A stretch of DNA of 64,000 nucleotides from Pachyseris speciosa (GCA_016490735.1 JAEMWC010001412.1:62001-126000), one strand, 5' to 3'. Counted from the first letter of the stretch, positions 11,761 to 25,534 are shown. Numbers and translations: made by a program. The notes: generated by a model not told the origin, from the sequence alone.

Positions 11761-12452
11761 GTTACAGTCAAGTCAGGTCAAGCGTACCCCCCTAGATTAC
11801 ATTAACGAGTTGATTATTTGAACATTGAACCCGTTAGTCGTTTCGAATAATGCAATCATTTTTTAAATATTCGAATCAAACTTCGATTGCTGATTGGACT
11901 AAGCGAATAAAAGATGTTCCTTATATGGGAAATCGAAGCGTCCAACATGGCGTCCAACGGTGAGTGGAAATGATAGGTGAAAAACGGTATTGTAAATGTT
12001 ATTATCGAGCAGTTTTTTTTTTTTGCTTTCTACATCCCATAGAGCTTGTAGAAGTCTTATTCGTGATAAAAGGATTTCTGGCGAAGTTCTAGCAAGTTTT
12101 CTCGTCAATATTTATGGTTGTTTACAACGCTGTAGTGTACGCTATCAGCTGTGTTTAATTTCGCTCCGTACAAATGTATTATTTTTAGGATTCCTCGGAA
12201 AGAACAATATTGTTGGATTTTGAAGGGCTAAAAAAGGTGTGCTCTATTAAAAGAGATGACAGAATTTAAGTCTCGTTGGTCGAACGCGTTTTTCTAACAT
12301 ATCTACGGACAGAGTCCAATCAGCAATTGAAGTTTGATTCGAATATTTCAAAAATGATTGCATTATTCGAAACGACTAACGGGTTCAATGTTCAAATAAT
12401 CAACTCATTAATGTAGTCTAGGGGGGTACGCTTGACCTGACTTGACTGTAAC
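11761..12452. mobile_element. Mutator-like foldback element, 692 bp
   Basis: Inverted arms of about 150 bp begin GTTACAGTCAAGTCAGGTCA on both strands. The adjacent 9-bp flanks CCTTCAAAC (11752-11760) and CTTTCAAAA (12453-12461) match at seven positions. Long terminal inverted repeats with a 9-bp target duplication are typical of MULEs. The centre encodes nothing recognisable, so it is non-autonomous. Confidence 0.65.
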
Positions 12453-12696
12453 CTTTCAAAACATTGCAAACTTATGATTGTTTAGGTTAACAAATACAAG
12501 TTAGCGTTTGAATTAGCAAAAACAAGCAAGTTTATCGACATGTTACCATGCCAACAATGCAAAAGAAAATTTAAAACACTGAGCATGCGCTTGCGTGTGC
12601 TCGCATCGCACTAACCACAAGGAATCTCGTTGGCTTGAGATGATTGCGCGCGCAATTTTCCGCCTTTGTTACGTGTAAGAGTTTTCGTGCGCAAAG

Positions 12697-12783
12697 ATGC
12701 GTTATTGCGAAGGGACAAAAATCTGTGAAATAACTCGGGAAGAAAAGCGCTTTCAGGTCTTCAAACACGGGAGGCAAACGGAG
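12697..12783 (+). CDS. Candidate first coding exon of an unknown gene
   Basis: An ATG opens 29 codons (MRYCEGTKICEITREEKRFQ, then VFKHGRQTE) that run straight into the strong donor gtaaga in phase 0, after a locally CG-rich stretch. Two other short open segments with good splice signals follow: 13569-13690 before gtaagt, and 13973-14042 between tttgtag and gtaagt. Their phases do not join cleanly. No family is recognised and this may be chance. Confidence 0.22.
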
Positions 12784-14042
12784 GTAAGAGGAAATTTTGA
12801 GGCTTCGTGGATCATGTCAACGAAAACGTTTTTTTTTTCTTATTCCAAAAATAAAATAGCGAACTTTTAACCACACAAAAGCTTAGCTGAATGTCCACTG
12901 GTCACCTTTCCTAGAACAGGAAGTGACCAATTCCTAGCACCATACGTGCTACCATAATTAGAGTTGAGAGTTTTGAACGCTGTTGCTGTCTTTCAAAGTA
13001 TACTTGTCTTTAGATATACTTTGTATAAATGATCTTACGTTTAGAGCTGTATTTAACCAAAACCTTTGGCGGTCTAGCTAGAGTAGGGTAACAACCAATA
13101 TTAATAAATTCTTATAAATTAGTCGTGCCGCCGTGCCAATACTGTTATACGTTAAAAACTTGAAAAACTGCAAAAACCGTGGACGAAGATCCTGCTTGCT
13201 TGTACGTTGGATCTCACAGGAGATCTACTCAACCAAACTTGAAAATAGACGATTAGAAGTCCAAAGACTACTACAAGGTTGATACAACGTAATATATTTG
13301 AGAACAATATTTCGGCTGGCCAAACCAGCCTTCTTCAGGTTTAGATGAAGGGAGGGTGATGCTTTCTTACTTCGGGGCCTTTCTTGGGAATTCACTGCAG
13401 CACTTAAATTTTGAGCCCAGGAGTTGTTTATCGAACTAGTCTAATGTATTAGAAAACTTTTAATGTCATTTTAAGATTTCCCACAACAAATTTTCAATTC
13501 CAAATTCATCCCTGGCTTTAAACTTTCTAGGGCAGCGCGAAGCTTTTCGAATTTGAATTGCAAATCATATGCTAAAACTATTACTCGTTCGCGTGGATTT
13601 GCACGTTGACGCGGACAGCAAAATGTGGTTTCTCGAAGGCAGTTTTCCACCTTCTCTTCAAATCTTCGTTGAAGTCTTTCTTGATGGGAAGTAAGTCACT
13701 CTAAAGAAACTACAGAGTAGCAGAACCTTCTCCGAACATTGAGTTAACCGCTGATGGTCTGAACACGTCGAACTGGTTCGTACATACGAAACACAGCACA
13801 TCTTTATAGCGGTTAAATTTTCTACTGCAGCATAAATACTTCAGGTAATTTTACGATATATTTTGGTGTTTTTAACATAATTTCGCTTGACACGAGTTTT
13901 GAACCGTTTTGTAGTGATATAGAGTTGGTGCACTTAATCCTGTAACTCATCAAATGTATTTTGGATTTGTAGGACAAACAATGAATGAATGGATTGACGC
14001 TCGAGTGGAAATACAGCTTAACTGCTTCGCTTATCGTTTGGG

Positions 14043-15356
14043 GTAAGTTCTTCAATGATATGATTTGAACCACAGCAGTTTAATCTGTTCTCTCTCCCTT
14101 GATAAGGAGACGAATAGTCCAGTGAAACCTGAAGTACACATATCTTTTGGAAGATCTGTTAACTGTTATTGATAACTATTCTGTAGAATTACATTCGCAC
14201 CAATAATTCTGATTTAGCTTAATCGTACTTTGACTGAACAATTAGATCAACATGTCGAACTGAAACCTCTTCCGTCCATTTGAAATCTCCTCCTATTTAT
14301 CAGTTGATTCTTACTTTATCTTATTCAGGATATAAAGAAGTAAAATCCTCAGATGACAGACGCAAGCAAGAAACGAGGATATCTGAAGTTAAAAAGAGTA
14401 ACAGAGGTAGAGAAACTAGTTTTATTTCAAGAAGCACGTTGAAAGGTTACCATATTTATCTGCGGTTGGGCCACACTTTTTGGAACTGAGAAAAGCGATG
14501 ATTAGGTTTAGGCCAAGCCGCTTTCGTCTACACACATATAAGCAATTAAACCGTGGCGCAAAGTACATCAAATTTGTTTGGCATGCAATCTTAAAGAAGC
14601 ACTATCATAAGGATTGCTCTATTGTTTTTCTCTGGGCAGAAATTGGCTTAATATACTTAATACCTTTCTCGTATAACGAGCTTTTCTAGAGTACAGTGCC
14701 AAATAAAAGTAACATACGTAGTATATCACAACGAGATGCAAGCAGTTTTTTGACCAATCTAATCTACAACTAAAGAAAAAAAAATTGAAAACTTAGCCCT
14801 ACCTTTTCCAGTAGAACTGATTTCTATACTGGCTATCGCTCGACCAAAGCTTCTTGACAGTTTCCCTGAAAAAATGGGCTTTTTGACCCTCTGATGCAAG
14901 TATGTTTTCTGGATGCCTGAGTGACACAAACAAGATGACGTTGTCTCGTTAAAAGTTTGGGTGCAATTTATAAACCGATTCAAAGGTGACAGACCGCAAA
15001 CAATTGTTGCTTCTAAAAATATCTGCGTGTAATAACTGTTCATCAGTAGGATACCTAAAATGTGTGCAATTCCACAATTGGTTTCGGCTCCATCAAATCC
15101 TATACCAATTGCAGAACATTTTAGGAGGAGCCACCCACACTGTGAGCACAGTTATTGACAACACGTATTAGCAAGGAAAACAACGTAAAATAATAGGAGT
15201 ACGTTAAATAACGAACTATGCACACGTAAACCAAACAAGCCTTAAACCAAACGAGCCTTAGGGCTCGACGTTACACGGGTGTGGCCTATTTACGTCAGAT
15301 AAATGCGGTATGTTTTCTTCAGTTGTTCATAATATTCCCTAGAATTTTAAGAAATT
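14043..15356. other. Intergenic, no gene recognised
   Basis: Short open frames of 60-95 codons occur on both strands. They lack family resemblance and consistent splice context, and I see no repeat structure. Confidence 0.45.
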
Positions 15357-15523
15357 ACTAATATTTACAAGGCTGAAAAGATTTTTAAAAAGTAAAAAAC
15401 CGAACGTTTTCAGCACTAAGCCATCTTCAGATGGCTTAGCTCAGATTCCTGTAGATGGCTTCGTGCCGAAAACGTTAGGTTTTTTTACCTTTTTAAAATC
15501 TTTTCAGCCTTGTAAATATTAGT
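15357..15523. mobile_element. Hairpin MITE, 167 bp
   Basis: The segment from ACTAATATTTACAAGGCTG to its inverse CAGCCTTGTAAATATTAGT folds back over about 65 bp per arm with few mismatches. It includes the inner GCCATCTTCAGATGGC palindrome. Confidence 0.7.
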
Positions 15524-16023
15524 CATTTTCTTCAGTTACTTTTGAAAATTCACCAAATTGAGTTACATTTTTACTGTATCAAGGTCATACAGTGCAACAC
15601 AATGTATAACTAACGTCTACTTTTGTGACGCAAAATCTAGAAGTCGATTTGATCACTCGACTGAATGTCGAAGTTGGATCAGCGGTATTTTGGTACACCA
15701 GGTAAAGCAGTAGAAAGTTTGAAAAAAGGACGGTTCCACAGGGATGTATAGATTGCTAGCTTTAATTTTATTTGTCACAGTTTCACGTTTTATCTTAAGA
15801 CTCAAATATTGCCATCGCCTCGTACGGCACAAAAATAGCACCACAGGAAAGAACTACTAAACATAGCTTTTTCTCAAATGGCCACACCTTGAGAAGAATC
15901 TATTCACACACCAGGAGACTGTGTCCTGTGTCCTGTCAAAACGAGGTGAACTTCGAGAACGCCTGCTCAGTATTGTTCATTGAGAGTCGCACTTCAGAAT
16001 CAAGTCAGAAATATCTTACACTT

Positions 16024-16186
16024 AAGCAATATACCACAAGTTTCTATGGTTTATAGGCTGATAAACCACGCGGGATGTTGGAAGAACACTCGAAGAATTC
16101 GGATTTACGGATTCTTCGAGTGTTTTTCCAACATCCCAAGTGGTTTATCAGCCTATAAACCATAGAAACTTGTGGTATATTGCTTT
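16024..16186. mobile_element. Near-perfect hairpin MITE, 163 bp
   Basis: Arms of about 75 bp are almost exact inverse copies. They begin AAGCAATATACCACAAG and include GGTTTATAGGCTGATAAACC and CACTCGAAGAATTC. The single-stranded loop is only a few bases. It looks young, given the arm identity. Confidence 0.75.
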
Positions 16187-16879
16187 TATATAACAATCTG
16201 ATTGACCAATCAGAGCGTACGCATTGATTTTGTTATTATATAAAGCGCAATAAACAGAACCGGAGGAAAGTTGAATCGAGCGAAGTTGAAACCATAGATT
16301 GGGGCGAATGAAACGTTCCGCGGCTGTGGCGTGAGAATGAGATGTAAGTTGGACACAAAATGTCCATGCTCCCCTTGAGAATTAAGTGAAATTGTAAAGT
16401 AATAACTCCATAACTTAAGTTTTTCGACTCCGTACTTTTGGTTTCATCATTTTTCAATGAGCACCATTTCTTCGAGGGAAAAATCAATTTAAATGGCCTT
16501 TGTAGGACTCTTAAAACACACATCACAGTACATTATGCTTTTGTCCGTTTTTAGTGGAAAATACGAATTCACAGAAAATATTTAGCCATTTTATATTTTA
16601 GCTTACTGCATGTATGGGCTCTCTGCCTGTATACACTGAAGTGAACGACTCTTTTAGTCAAATTCTTGGCCATTTTTCGTCGGTTTTACAGTTTCGTTTT
16701 GGTCTTTCTCATTTTGAATAAGGATCATGGTTATGATGGATAGAAAATCAACAGTGAAATTATTAGCTATCAGAAAGTTGGCTTAAATAGTTTGGCAATG
16801 TTGACAGGAAAGCCCTTAACAGGAACAACTTCCCTCGCTGAAGGGTTACCAAAAGTTCACAATAAATAATAATTAAAAC

Positions 16880-17830
16880 AGCTAAAAAAAGTCATAAATA
16901 CATAAACATGTGGAAATTATGTACAATATTAATTACGAGAATGTAGCAATATCCTTCAGGTGTAGAAAGGATTTCAGGCGATCATTTGATTCGTTTAAGG
17001 ATTCAGTTTTTCTTAAATTTAAAAGCAGAGAGTTCCATGATATTGCTACTCTAAAGAAATAAGAAAATTTTTGAACATTAGTTCGTGCATATCTAATTTT
17101 GAACTGGTAATTAGCATGCCTGAGATTATATTTTGAACTGTTAGCTGTCACAAGATTATAAGACAAATCCAAATTATATAGGCTCATCATGCATTCAAAA
17201 AGAATAACTAAGTCCATAAAAAGCTTCTTTGAGGCCAACGAAAGAAGGTTCAGTCCCTGAAGTCTCTCTCCATAAGGCCTGTCCTTTATGATCAATTTTG
17301 TAGCTCTCCGCTGAACTCTTTCAATTGTTCAAAACTGTTGATGTGGAGACCAGACCTGGCAGGCAAATGCAATATGTGGTCTGACTAAATGAATGTATAG
17401 TTTGAGCAGTATATGAGGTTGGGTACAAGTAACGCAAGTTCTCTTGATCAAACGCAGGACTTTATTTGCGATATTTACTTTGGCCATGATATGGTTATGC
17501 TAGGACAGATTGTGACTTATTAACACTCCGGAGTCTTTTTCTTTGTTGACAATGGAGTCCTCAATGGAATACGCTCGGTTTCCAAGGCTGTAAGAGGTTT
17601 CTAGTCCGTTTCTTTTGTTCGTGATGCAGAGATGTTTACATTTCTTAGTGTTGAACTTCATACCCCAGGTCTTACTCCATTGATGTAAGATGGATGGGTC
17701 TTGCTGCAGCGTGTCTCGGTCCAATTGACTTCGTATACCTCTGCTACATTTTGCGTTATCGGCTTTGGGGGGGGGGGGGGGGGGGTAAAGTATCAGGAGA
17801 TAGCTGTGATCCGATTTCATCATCGTTTAG
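16880..17830 (-). mobile_element. Non-LTR retrotransposon (LINE) reverse-transcriptase fragment
   Basis: On the minus strand the translation shows LINE RT features downstream of the catalytic box. They include LDRDTLQQDPSILHQWSKTW, then GMKFNTKKC, then after interruptions VRPHIAFACQVWSPH and RATKLIIKDRPYGERLQGLN. The frame is broken between 17300 and 17500. A G-run (17767-17785) sits where the FADD-type box should be, reading PPPPPPKADNAKCS. It is a 5'-truncated dead copy. Confidence 0.75.
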
Positions 17831-18458
17831 AAACGGCAGTTCCATGCACATTTCTTGGTCATTAAATTACTGTCTCTATGTCAAATAATTATTTTGAAGT
17901 AAAAGAAAACACGTGATTTAGGGGGGAAAGCTATTTACTCTTTGAGTAGTTCTTTAAGGAATGGTCATTTTAGATAAGGTTAAGAAAAGTGTTCTTTTTA
18001 GCAAAACAGTGAACCCAAAGCAATGTTTATGCTGAAAAAAACAAAAGGTAGGCTCGGCGCTCTTTCTTATGGATTTGGATTTTTCTGTTTATCGGGTCAT
18101 TAATTTTACAAATTTCATTGAGAGTTGGATTTTCATGATTTCTGAATGATGTTGGCTCTGTCGGTCATGTAACATGCAGTTCAAATTGCCTATTTCACGA
18201 TAAGAATTTTTGGAAAGCTTGAAAATATTACACTCGATCTGCCTTTGCTGATGGTCGGCTAGCTCTTGGTAAGAATTTCAGCCGCTTCTTAATGACTGTC
18301 AGCATAAAAAGATTGCCTCTGCAGTTTTTTTTAGTTTCATGAAAATGCCAAAGAACCGCCATCCACATGAAATTTAATTAGCTATATTTTACCTTTTAGT
18401 TGGAATATTTAGGACGTTACTATATATAAAATGTACAAAGAATTGTCAGGTTATTTAA

Positions 18459-19471
18459 CCCATTGGCACCCGTGCCGGCCAAAACCGGCCGTAAAAAACT
18501 CCCATGCTTCAAAACATTGCAACTTTCTCAATCGCACGAATGTTGCCTTAACTGTTAGTTGTGAGCACGAAATGGAATGCCCTTTAAATTTGGATATCCA
18601 ATAAATGCAAGAAACGTAGCGATTTTTACCAAATATGGCCTTTTGAGTTTGGACAAGAACGAAACTGGCCGTTTTTAACGTCATAGAGAAACAACAAAAA
18701 TGCCCCTTTTTGCCTTCATGTTTTTTAGGGAAATCATCGTCAAAAAACCAAAATTCAACCATCATAACGAAATTCAGTCCTTTTTCTAGCTTAGAAATGA
18801 CTTTTTTGTTCATATTCTTCTCCCGAGCGTAGATACAGCCTTTTGTTCCAGTGCATTCGGGCCTTCCCGACATTTTCAACATCTTGAGCGCATTGCATGC
18901 TGGGAACTAACGAGAATTTTTGACAGCGCCCGTTCCTTCCCCCAGTTCTTTCACATATAAACTAAGTCTACAGCCACTCCGACCTACCGCCAAAATTTCC
19001 TGCTCGTGGTCATCTTCAGTACATAGAAATTCCAAAATATGTGGCGGTAGGTCGAGAAATTCATCAATAGTCGAGTCCCAAAGGTACTAAGTGTTCGACC
19101 GGCCAAATTCCCAGTTCGTCGAGTAACAAGCCAAATTCAACAACAAAGTACATCACCTTGCTCGATTCTTTGAGAAAGTGGACTCTTAGCTACCGTCACG
19201 CTTAATGATGCTCATCAGGCAGCCGCTAAAGATGAAAAATGGCTGTAAATTTAGCAGAAATCGCAAGGAAACCGAACTTGGGCCATTGTTGTCGCTTCAC
19301 GGATAAAAAATAGCTACGTCAAAATGACGTTTTCAGAAACCTTGAGCCTCCAGTGGCTTAGGACAGCACCACTTTTCCCTGGTAGTTCAAATAAAGAGTC
19401 ACGAATTGCTATTCATCGTTTATAGGTGGAAAATCACTCCGAAAATGTAAAAACCTGCGGTAGTCAATGGG
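18459..19471. mobile_element. TTAA-flanked TIR element, 1013 bp
   Basis: TTAA occurs on both sides (18455-18458 and 19472-19475). Inverted ends CCCATTGGCACCCG and CCCATTGACTACCG fit piggyBac-type insertion. The long minus-strand open frame inside (18451-18882) is not a recognisable transposase. Confidence 0.7.
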
Positions 19472-19475
19472 TTAA

Positions 19476-20356
19476 ATTTGAAATTCAACTACACCGTTGG
19501 TCAATAAAACTGCTTGGTTCATCGCATAAATAACTTCCGAGGAAGTAGAAATAATATCAGTCTAGCTGTTGCAAAAATAAACATTTTGCCAAATTTTAGG
19601 ATTTTAGTTTGGAGCTATTTATAACTCAGTATCACTGGTAAAATTTCAGACAAGTTGCTTATGATATATACACAGCACCCTGCAATAGGTAATTCGAGGT
19701 ATCTAAATACTTGGTGCTGTAAGTGTAAGTTAAATCACCCACGTTTCGGCGGCATGGGTTACTTCAGAGCATTAAAGAAAACAGCATATGAATTCGTTAC
19801 CAAACTCGTTTGCTGGTTTGGTCAAGCTAAATCTTTCATTGATTGACTCGTCGTGTATTTTTCAAATGATATATTTTTACCACTTTTTCACTTTTCTGTG
19901 AAAGGAGGTATGACTTCTAACGACTTTTCACTAGTCAGTTTCTTTCGGGTGAGCATGAGGTTTTAAGTCGTCCATACAAGAGCCTTTCGATGATAAAATA
20001 TGGGCTTAATTCTTAGGAATTTGGCAAAAAAAATATGATATTGAAAAAAAAATCACTTTCTCATTTATTGGTTTCTCTGTTAGGCCGTTTGATATTTAGG
20101 CTGTTTGATAGTTTTTAACATGCCGGACTCGAAGTAGTTTTTTAAAGGACTTCTTACAGAAAGTGTTTAATAGGGTTCTATATTGTTCTGTTTCAGTTTA
20201 AATTGTAAGAAAGTTTTGGCAATGAGCTTGTAAAGGGTGCATGTCCGTGTTGCGGGATTTGCGTCATAACTGAGGTCTGCAAGGTCACAATCTTGGAATA
20301 CTCCATTTTCGGAAGACTCTGCAGCAACATTTTCGGAGGACTCTCTAGAAGAAAGT
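19476..20356. other. Intergenic, no gene recognised
   Basis: This is AT-rich sequence. The last 200 bases before the LINE read partly open on the minus strand, but I cannot assign them. Confidence 0.4.
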
Positions 20357-21298
20357 ATGAACGGTGAACTAACTAAAATTACTGAATGGTTAATGGAAAA
20401 TAAACTCACTCTTAATAAGTCAAAGACTGAGTTTATGTTGATAGGCTCAAGGCAAAGGTTGAGTACTTTTAATAGAACCCCGTCTCTTACTATCGATAGC
20501 AATCCTATAAAACAAGTTGAATTTACGAAATCTCTTGGTGTATATATCGATGAAAATTTAACTTGGAACGTACATATCGAAAAAATGTCTAAAAAAATTG
20601 CTTCTGGTATTGGAATCTTGAAGCGAAGCAGGTCTTTTGTTCCCTTTGAAACACTGCTATGTATCTATAATGCTTTAGTTCAACCTCATTTCGATTATTG
20701 TAGTGTCGTATGGGGGAACTGCAATAAATCTCTTGCCACTAAACTACAAAAACTACAAAATCGTGCTGCGCGTATTTTGACCTCTTCTTCTTACGATGCC
20801 AATGCTGATGAACTCTTTTTAAGACTTGGCTGGTAGAAACTTGATCTTCAACGAAAATTAAAAACAGCCACTATGGTTTATAAATCACTTAATGGTCTCG
20901 CCCCTGATTATCTGAAATCTATGTTTACCGATCGGAGTGAAATATCTACCTATTCTCTAAGGGATTGCGAAGGCAAGCTAGCTGTTCCACTGCCCCGCAC
21001 TAACTTTCTAAAAAACAGCTTTAGTTATGATGGTGCGGTGCTGTGGAACAGTTTACCTACTAACCTGCGGCAAGCACAAACTCTCGCGAGTTTCAAATCC
21101 GGCTGCAGAGGTTTCTTTTCTAGCTATGAATGATTTAATTATGATTATAAACAAATGGCATTCATGGAAAGCAGGCATTTTCTTATTGCTATTTATTTTT
21201 TATTATTTTTTTTTCTGTCGTTTTAAGATTTTGTAACTAGTATATTTAACAATGTAATTAATGTAATTTAGAATTCACTTTAAGTCCTGATGTTTTAC

Positions 21299-21339
<41 letters not shown>

Positions 21340-21345
21340 CTCTGC
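20357..21345 (+). mobile_element. CR1/L2-like LINE 3' end with one stop codon
   Basis: The frame contains the RT thumb and C-terminal signature: WLMENKLTLNKSKTEFMLIG, LGVYIDENLTWNVHI, YNALVQPHFDYCSVVWGNC and LQNRAARI. After a single in-frame TAG at 20834-20836 it continues with SLNGLAPDYLKSMF, LAVPLPRTN and GAVLWNSLPTNLRQ. It ends with a short 3' UTR and a (TAAA)n tail at about 21316-21345, typical of CR1/L2-type elements. It is 5'-truncated. Confidence 0.85.
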
Positions 21346-23263
21346 AAACCCGACCCAATTAACTCAAGAATGATCAAAAACAGCAAGAAACCACCATAGT
21401 TGTTGGAAAACATGGCTTCCAAAACCTAGTTGCTATGGGAACATCAAGTCACGTGAACAATGAGATTTCCCGCCAAATTTCTGACAAATTTTAGAAACGT
21501 TGCGAAGCTTGGTGATCAAAGTAATCGGAAGTCATTTGTACCTCTCTAGACTAAATTTGAATTTAAATTCAAGGTTTTCAGTTTCCAGTTTCCAAACATA
21601 AAAAAGCGCGATTTAAAGTCGCTTAAAGCGTACAAGGGTAGAAGCAGCATGCCATGATGACACTGAAGAAGACGCTTTCAATAAAAGAAAAACACTAGTT
21701 GAAAACATTTTCTCAGATTTTAGTTCCAGTTATCGTTGACATGATTTGTCATCATTCAGCATTTATCAGCATTCAAGTAAGAGCTGGAGATTTTTTTTGT
21801 CGGCGTTGATGATCACCTCGGGGTTCAGATGACATTGTTAATAAGAAATATCAAGGACTATTCAGGCTCGGCCAGGGGTTTTGGGTATACCATATCTAGA
21901 GCCATTTATTTCAGGTATATGGTATTTCTATGCTACAAATCGGGTATAAAGTATTTCTGGTTCTTTCTGAATTTTAGGTATTCGGCATACAGCCATGAAT
22001 TAAATGCTTCAAAATGATTTTAGGTATTAAGTATCACACGTTTTACAATGTTAAGGTATATTGGTTTCTTATTTGGAAAAAAACTGGGTATATTGGTATT
22101 CCACTACTCCCTCTCTCTCCCCCTCCTGGCCGGGCCTGACTAATGGTCTGTGTCAGTTTTGGTTTTACAATAATATCAGTTTAACGTTTTACCCTCCTCA
22201 CCAAGCATCTCAATTGCTTCCGACAATTATCTCAGTGAACATTTTCAGAATCGGGATTCAATTGATTTTCATCCTGTTTTCTCTAAGACAATTTCAAGCA
22301 ATATTCATCTGAAAATCCAGTTTGAATTTTGATAATGTTTGAGCTTCACAGGTTTAACTTTTACGAAACCGTTTACGAAACCGTCAGTAAGAGATAAAAC
22401 TCAGAAAAGCCATTTTGCAGCGAAAATGTTGCGCCATTCTCCGTATTTTCAGTTCCAGTTTGCTTCTTTCTCAGATTTTAGCAAAATTTTTAAAACCAGT
22501 GACACAAGTCTTTTATTTCCTAGTGACTATTTTTGACTTTGTCACGTCTTTTAATTTTTTGAGGTTGAAAATACGATTCCGAAATGATTTTAAGGCCTTT
22601 TTGAGTTGCGGTATGATCTGTCAGCTGGTTAGACATCGTTATTTTGTCTTTGCCGATCAAAATTCGCCTGATTTAAGTTACATTTTGCGTGTTTGCCAGT
22701 AAGGAATGACGAATGTAAACTGTTTCCTTGTTACTGAGAGCGATTCGTTTGTTTTATTTCAGTTAGAGGTTAGTGCTTTGCACGTTTTGTCCGTTTTTAA
22801 TAAACATTCAAGTGCATATTCCGTCTTTTGGCGGGATCTGTTGTTATGAAATTTCACCAGCGGGCAATAATAGTTTTAGAGTGAGATTTACCTTTTGTTA
22901 GGTTCTAAGTACTATTTTTAATTGCATGATTTCTTGTTTTCATTTTTCTTTGTTCCTTACCAACAACTCTCACCAAATGAATGATTTTTCTCGTGATTAG
23001 CACCCATTTTTTAAATAGTTATATTTGCGTTGCACTGTGTTATCAATAATGCGTAATTTATAAGTAGTTCCTTATTCGTGTTGAATCTAATTGAAAAAAA
23101 AAAACAACAACAACAAACAAACAGGTTGAAATCAGTCCTGAAGCAACTTAAATTGTATTCGACTTCAACTGAGTTGCGGCTTATTATGAACAAGTTTATT
23201 GGTTTCAAATTTACTGGTTATTGGCAAGGTAAAATCGGGCTGAAATCTCACAGAATTAATACT
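21346..23263. other. Intergenic, no gene recognised
   Basis: Low-complexity AT-rich sequence with repeated GGTAT-type words at 21890-22100. No supported gene. Confidence 0.45.
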
Positions 23264-23728
23264 GTTTAATTTAACGGTTGTGACTGGAATGGATACTCCA
23301 AAATGAGGTGAGACACTTCGTGACACATATACAATATAACATATCTCAAAATACGGTGGGACACTTGGTGACGTTTCATGGCAATACTTTACAACCTCAG
23401 TGTTAACCCGCACTGGCAGATAAACAACAGCTGGTTTAGGCACTGATCTCTAATGATAAGGGTTTAGCGCTGGCTCGAAATGGTTAGCTTTCATATATTG
23501 TTGTGGTGACACCATATAAATTTGTTAAAAATTGCCTGCATCGGCAGTTGCCAATCATTGGTGTAGTGGATATGGATGTGACTCCAATAGGCCGGGTTCG
23601 ACTCTTCTCAAAGATTTTTCAAAGATTATTTTAAAACCTTAGTAAGATCGTATGGCACTTTATATACACAAAACTAAGTGTGTAACCTGGCTATGGAGTA
23701 TCCATTCTAGTCACGACCTTAATTTAAC
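23264..23728. mobile_element. TIR element, about 465 bp
   Basis: The left end (TTTAATTTAACGGTTGTGAC, then TGGAATGGATACTCCA) is the inverse of the right end at 23695-23728, with a few differences. The interior has two related GACACTTnGTGACG motifs and no coding sequence. Confidence 0.6.
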
Positions 23729-25534
23729 AAGGCGCCATGTTGCCAAAATACGTCTCCAAATTGTAGAGAGCAACGCATTTGCATTGAGGTTAGATTTGAG
23801 CAGAGGTGAACGCCAATTTCAAACATTTTATATTTTATTGGTTTAGAAACATGGGATTTGTTTCCTTTCTGACAATTTTCTGTATAAGATTTTCGTTAAG
23901 CTGGCAAATTCTCAGTTTTGCACGTCAAGAATCTTATTTGAAAATGAATATATGAAAATAATATTTGAACTGCGAACTTTATTTAAGAATCTTATTAGTG
24001 ATCAATAATTACAACCCTTTTTTGCAAGTTGATTTATTAAAGCTTTTCTTTCAAGCAAGTTAAATAACATTAAATGCTAATTTTTTGCTCTCGTCAGCTC
24101 CATGGTAACCGCTGTTCAAATGTCTTCAATTTTCCCGCAAAAAACTTAGAAAAAAAGGGCGCTCCAAATACGCATGCGCCGTATTTTTTTTTTAATTAAA
24201 GAGCAAAGCACAGCCAGAATTCTCAATGCTTTTTTACTCTTGCCATTTCTCACTTACTACCTCGAAACTAATTGTGAACGTTTAAGAACAAATAATAAAA
24301 GATCATATCAGTTTTGTTTGTCTTTAATATCTTCCAAAATAACTTAATTAATTAAGTGAAAATCATTTAATTACAAGAAATTCTTCTTATATATACAAAG
24401 TCTTTTGGCGGGAAATTTTAAAGAAATTTGCGCAGAGTTTCCCCTGAGAATAATTTTGCCAAAAACATTTATGGAGTACCCCTCGAATATTTTTATCGCA
24501 AACATAGTCAAAGGATTTCCCCCAACAAAGTTAAACTCTCCAAGAAAAGCATACCCTACCTCGCATATCAAGCTGGAAAAAAATGTCAAAGTTTTGGCTT
24601 TTTTTGCTAGTTTACAGCACTGAATTCAGAATTTTGTGACCACAATATTGTCCGGGTAAATATTCATTTGCGAGGTGGAGTACACTTTGAAAAAAAGTCC
24701 CCAACAAAAGCGACTTAGCAAGCTAAAAAAGAGTTTTGCAGCGTAAAGATATTTTTGGCTAGGCACGTTATGGTGGTAAAAATCATGAAAATACCACAAT
24801 ATTTTAAATTTTGTTTTAAAAACGTAAACAGCTGAATTTACAACGGCTGCAAAACTTCTAGTTGTTGCTATGTCGCCTTCAAAAGATCTTGTTCAACCAG
24901 GATAAAACAGCAATTAATACAGTCTATAACTGAATTTTCAGGGTTACATAGAACAAGTTCAATGAGTGAAAGCATCTGTCGAATTAAAATGTTTTGATTT
25001 TCTTTAAATGTCTAGTTGTAGCTAATGGCGTGGAATTTGGTTTGTTTTAAAAGTCTGACATCAATTTATTATATCAATATCGTATGTGAATGTTCTTCGT
25101 AAGATCTTATTAATTTACCATATTTGTTAACGTTATCGGTGTTTTGACGAATACCAAAGCAATTTAGCTGGTCAGTTCTCTCAATTCACAAGCGTCTTTT
25201 CGGGAGCAGAAAGATAATTTCCGTGTTGCTGTCTACTTTTCTTTACTTTGCAATCAAATTTTTCTTGCGCCAAAACTGTCGACCAAATCTCTCGAAGTCT
25301 GTGGTAAACGTTTATTGCTAGTAAACATTTTGGTGATTGACAAGACATTTTCTCATTCGTCAAACTTGTATTCCGTTTTTAGACAATTTTGGTTAAATAT
25401 CAAGTCTTGTTATTTAGATAAATGATGTGACCAAACATCACAACAAGTCTTGGACTGCATACTGGGTTTGCCTAGTCTTCAATCTATAATTAGAAAATAA
25501 CTGAACGCGTGCTTTCACTCGTCTCCCTAGCTTG
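23729..25534. other. Intergenic, no gene recognised
   Basis: AT-rich. A fragment of SINE family A is at about 23940-23985. Nothing else is recognised. Confidence 0.45.

Noticed and set aside
17767..17785. Functional G-quadruplex or regulatory G-run
   Set aside because: It is a homopolymer inside a dead LINE copy. Similar C-runs at 8417-8434 and 38024-38043 are in intron or MITE sequence, so slippage is the simpler explanation.
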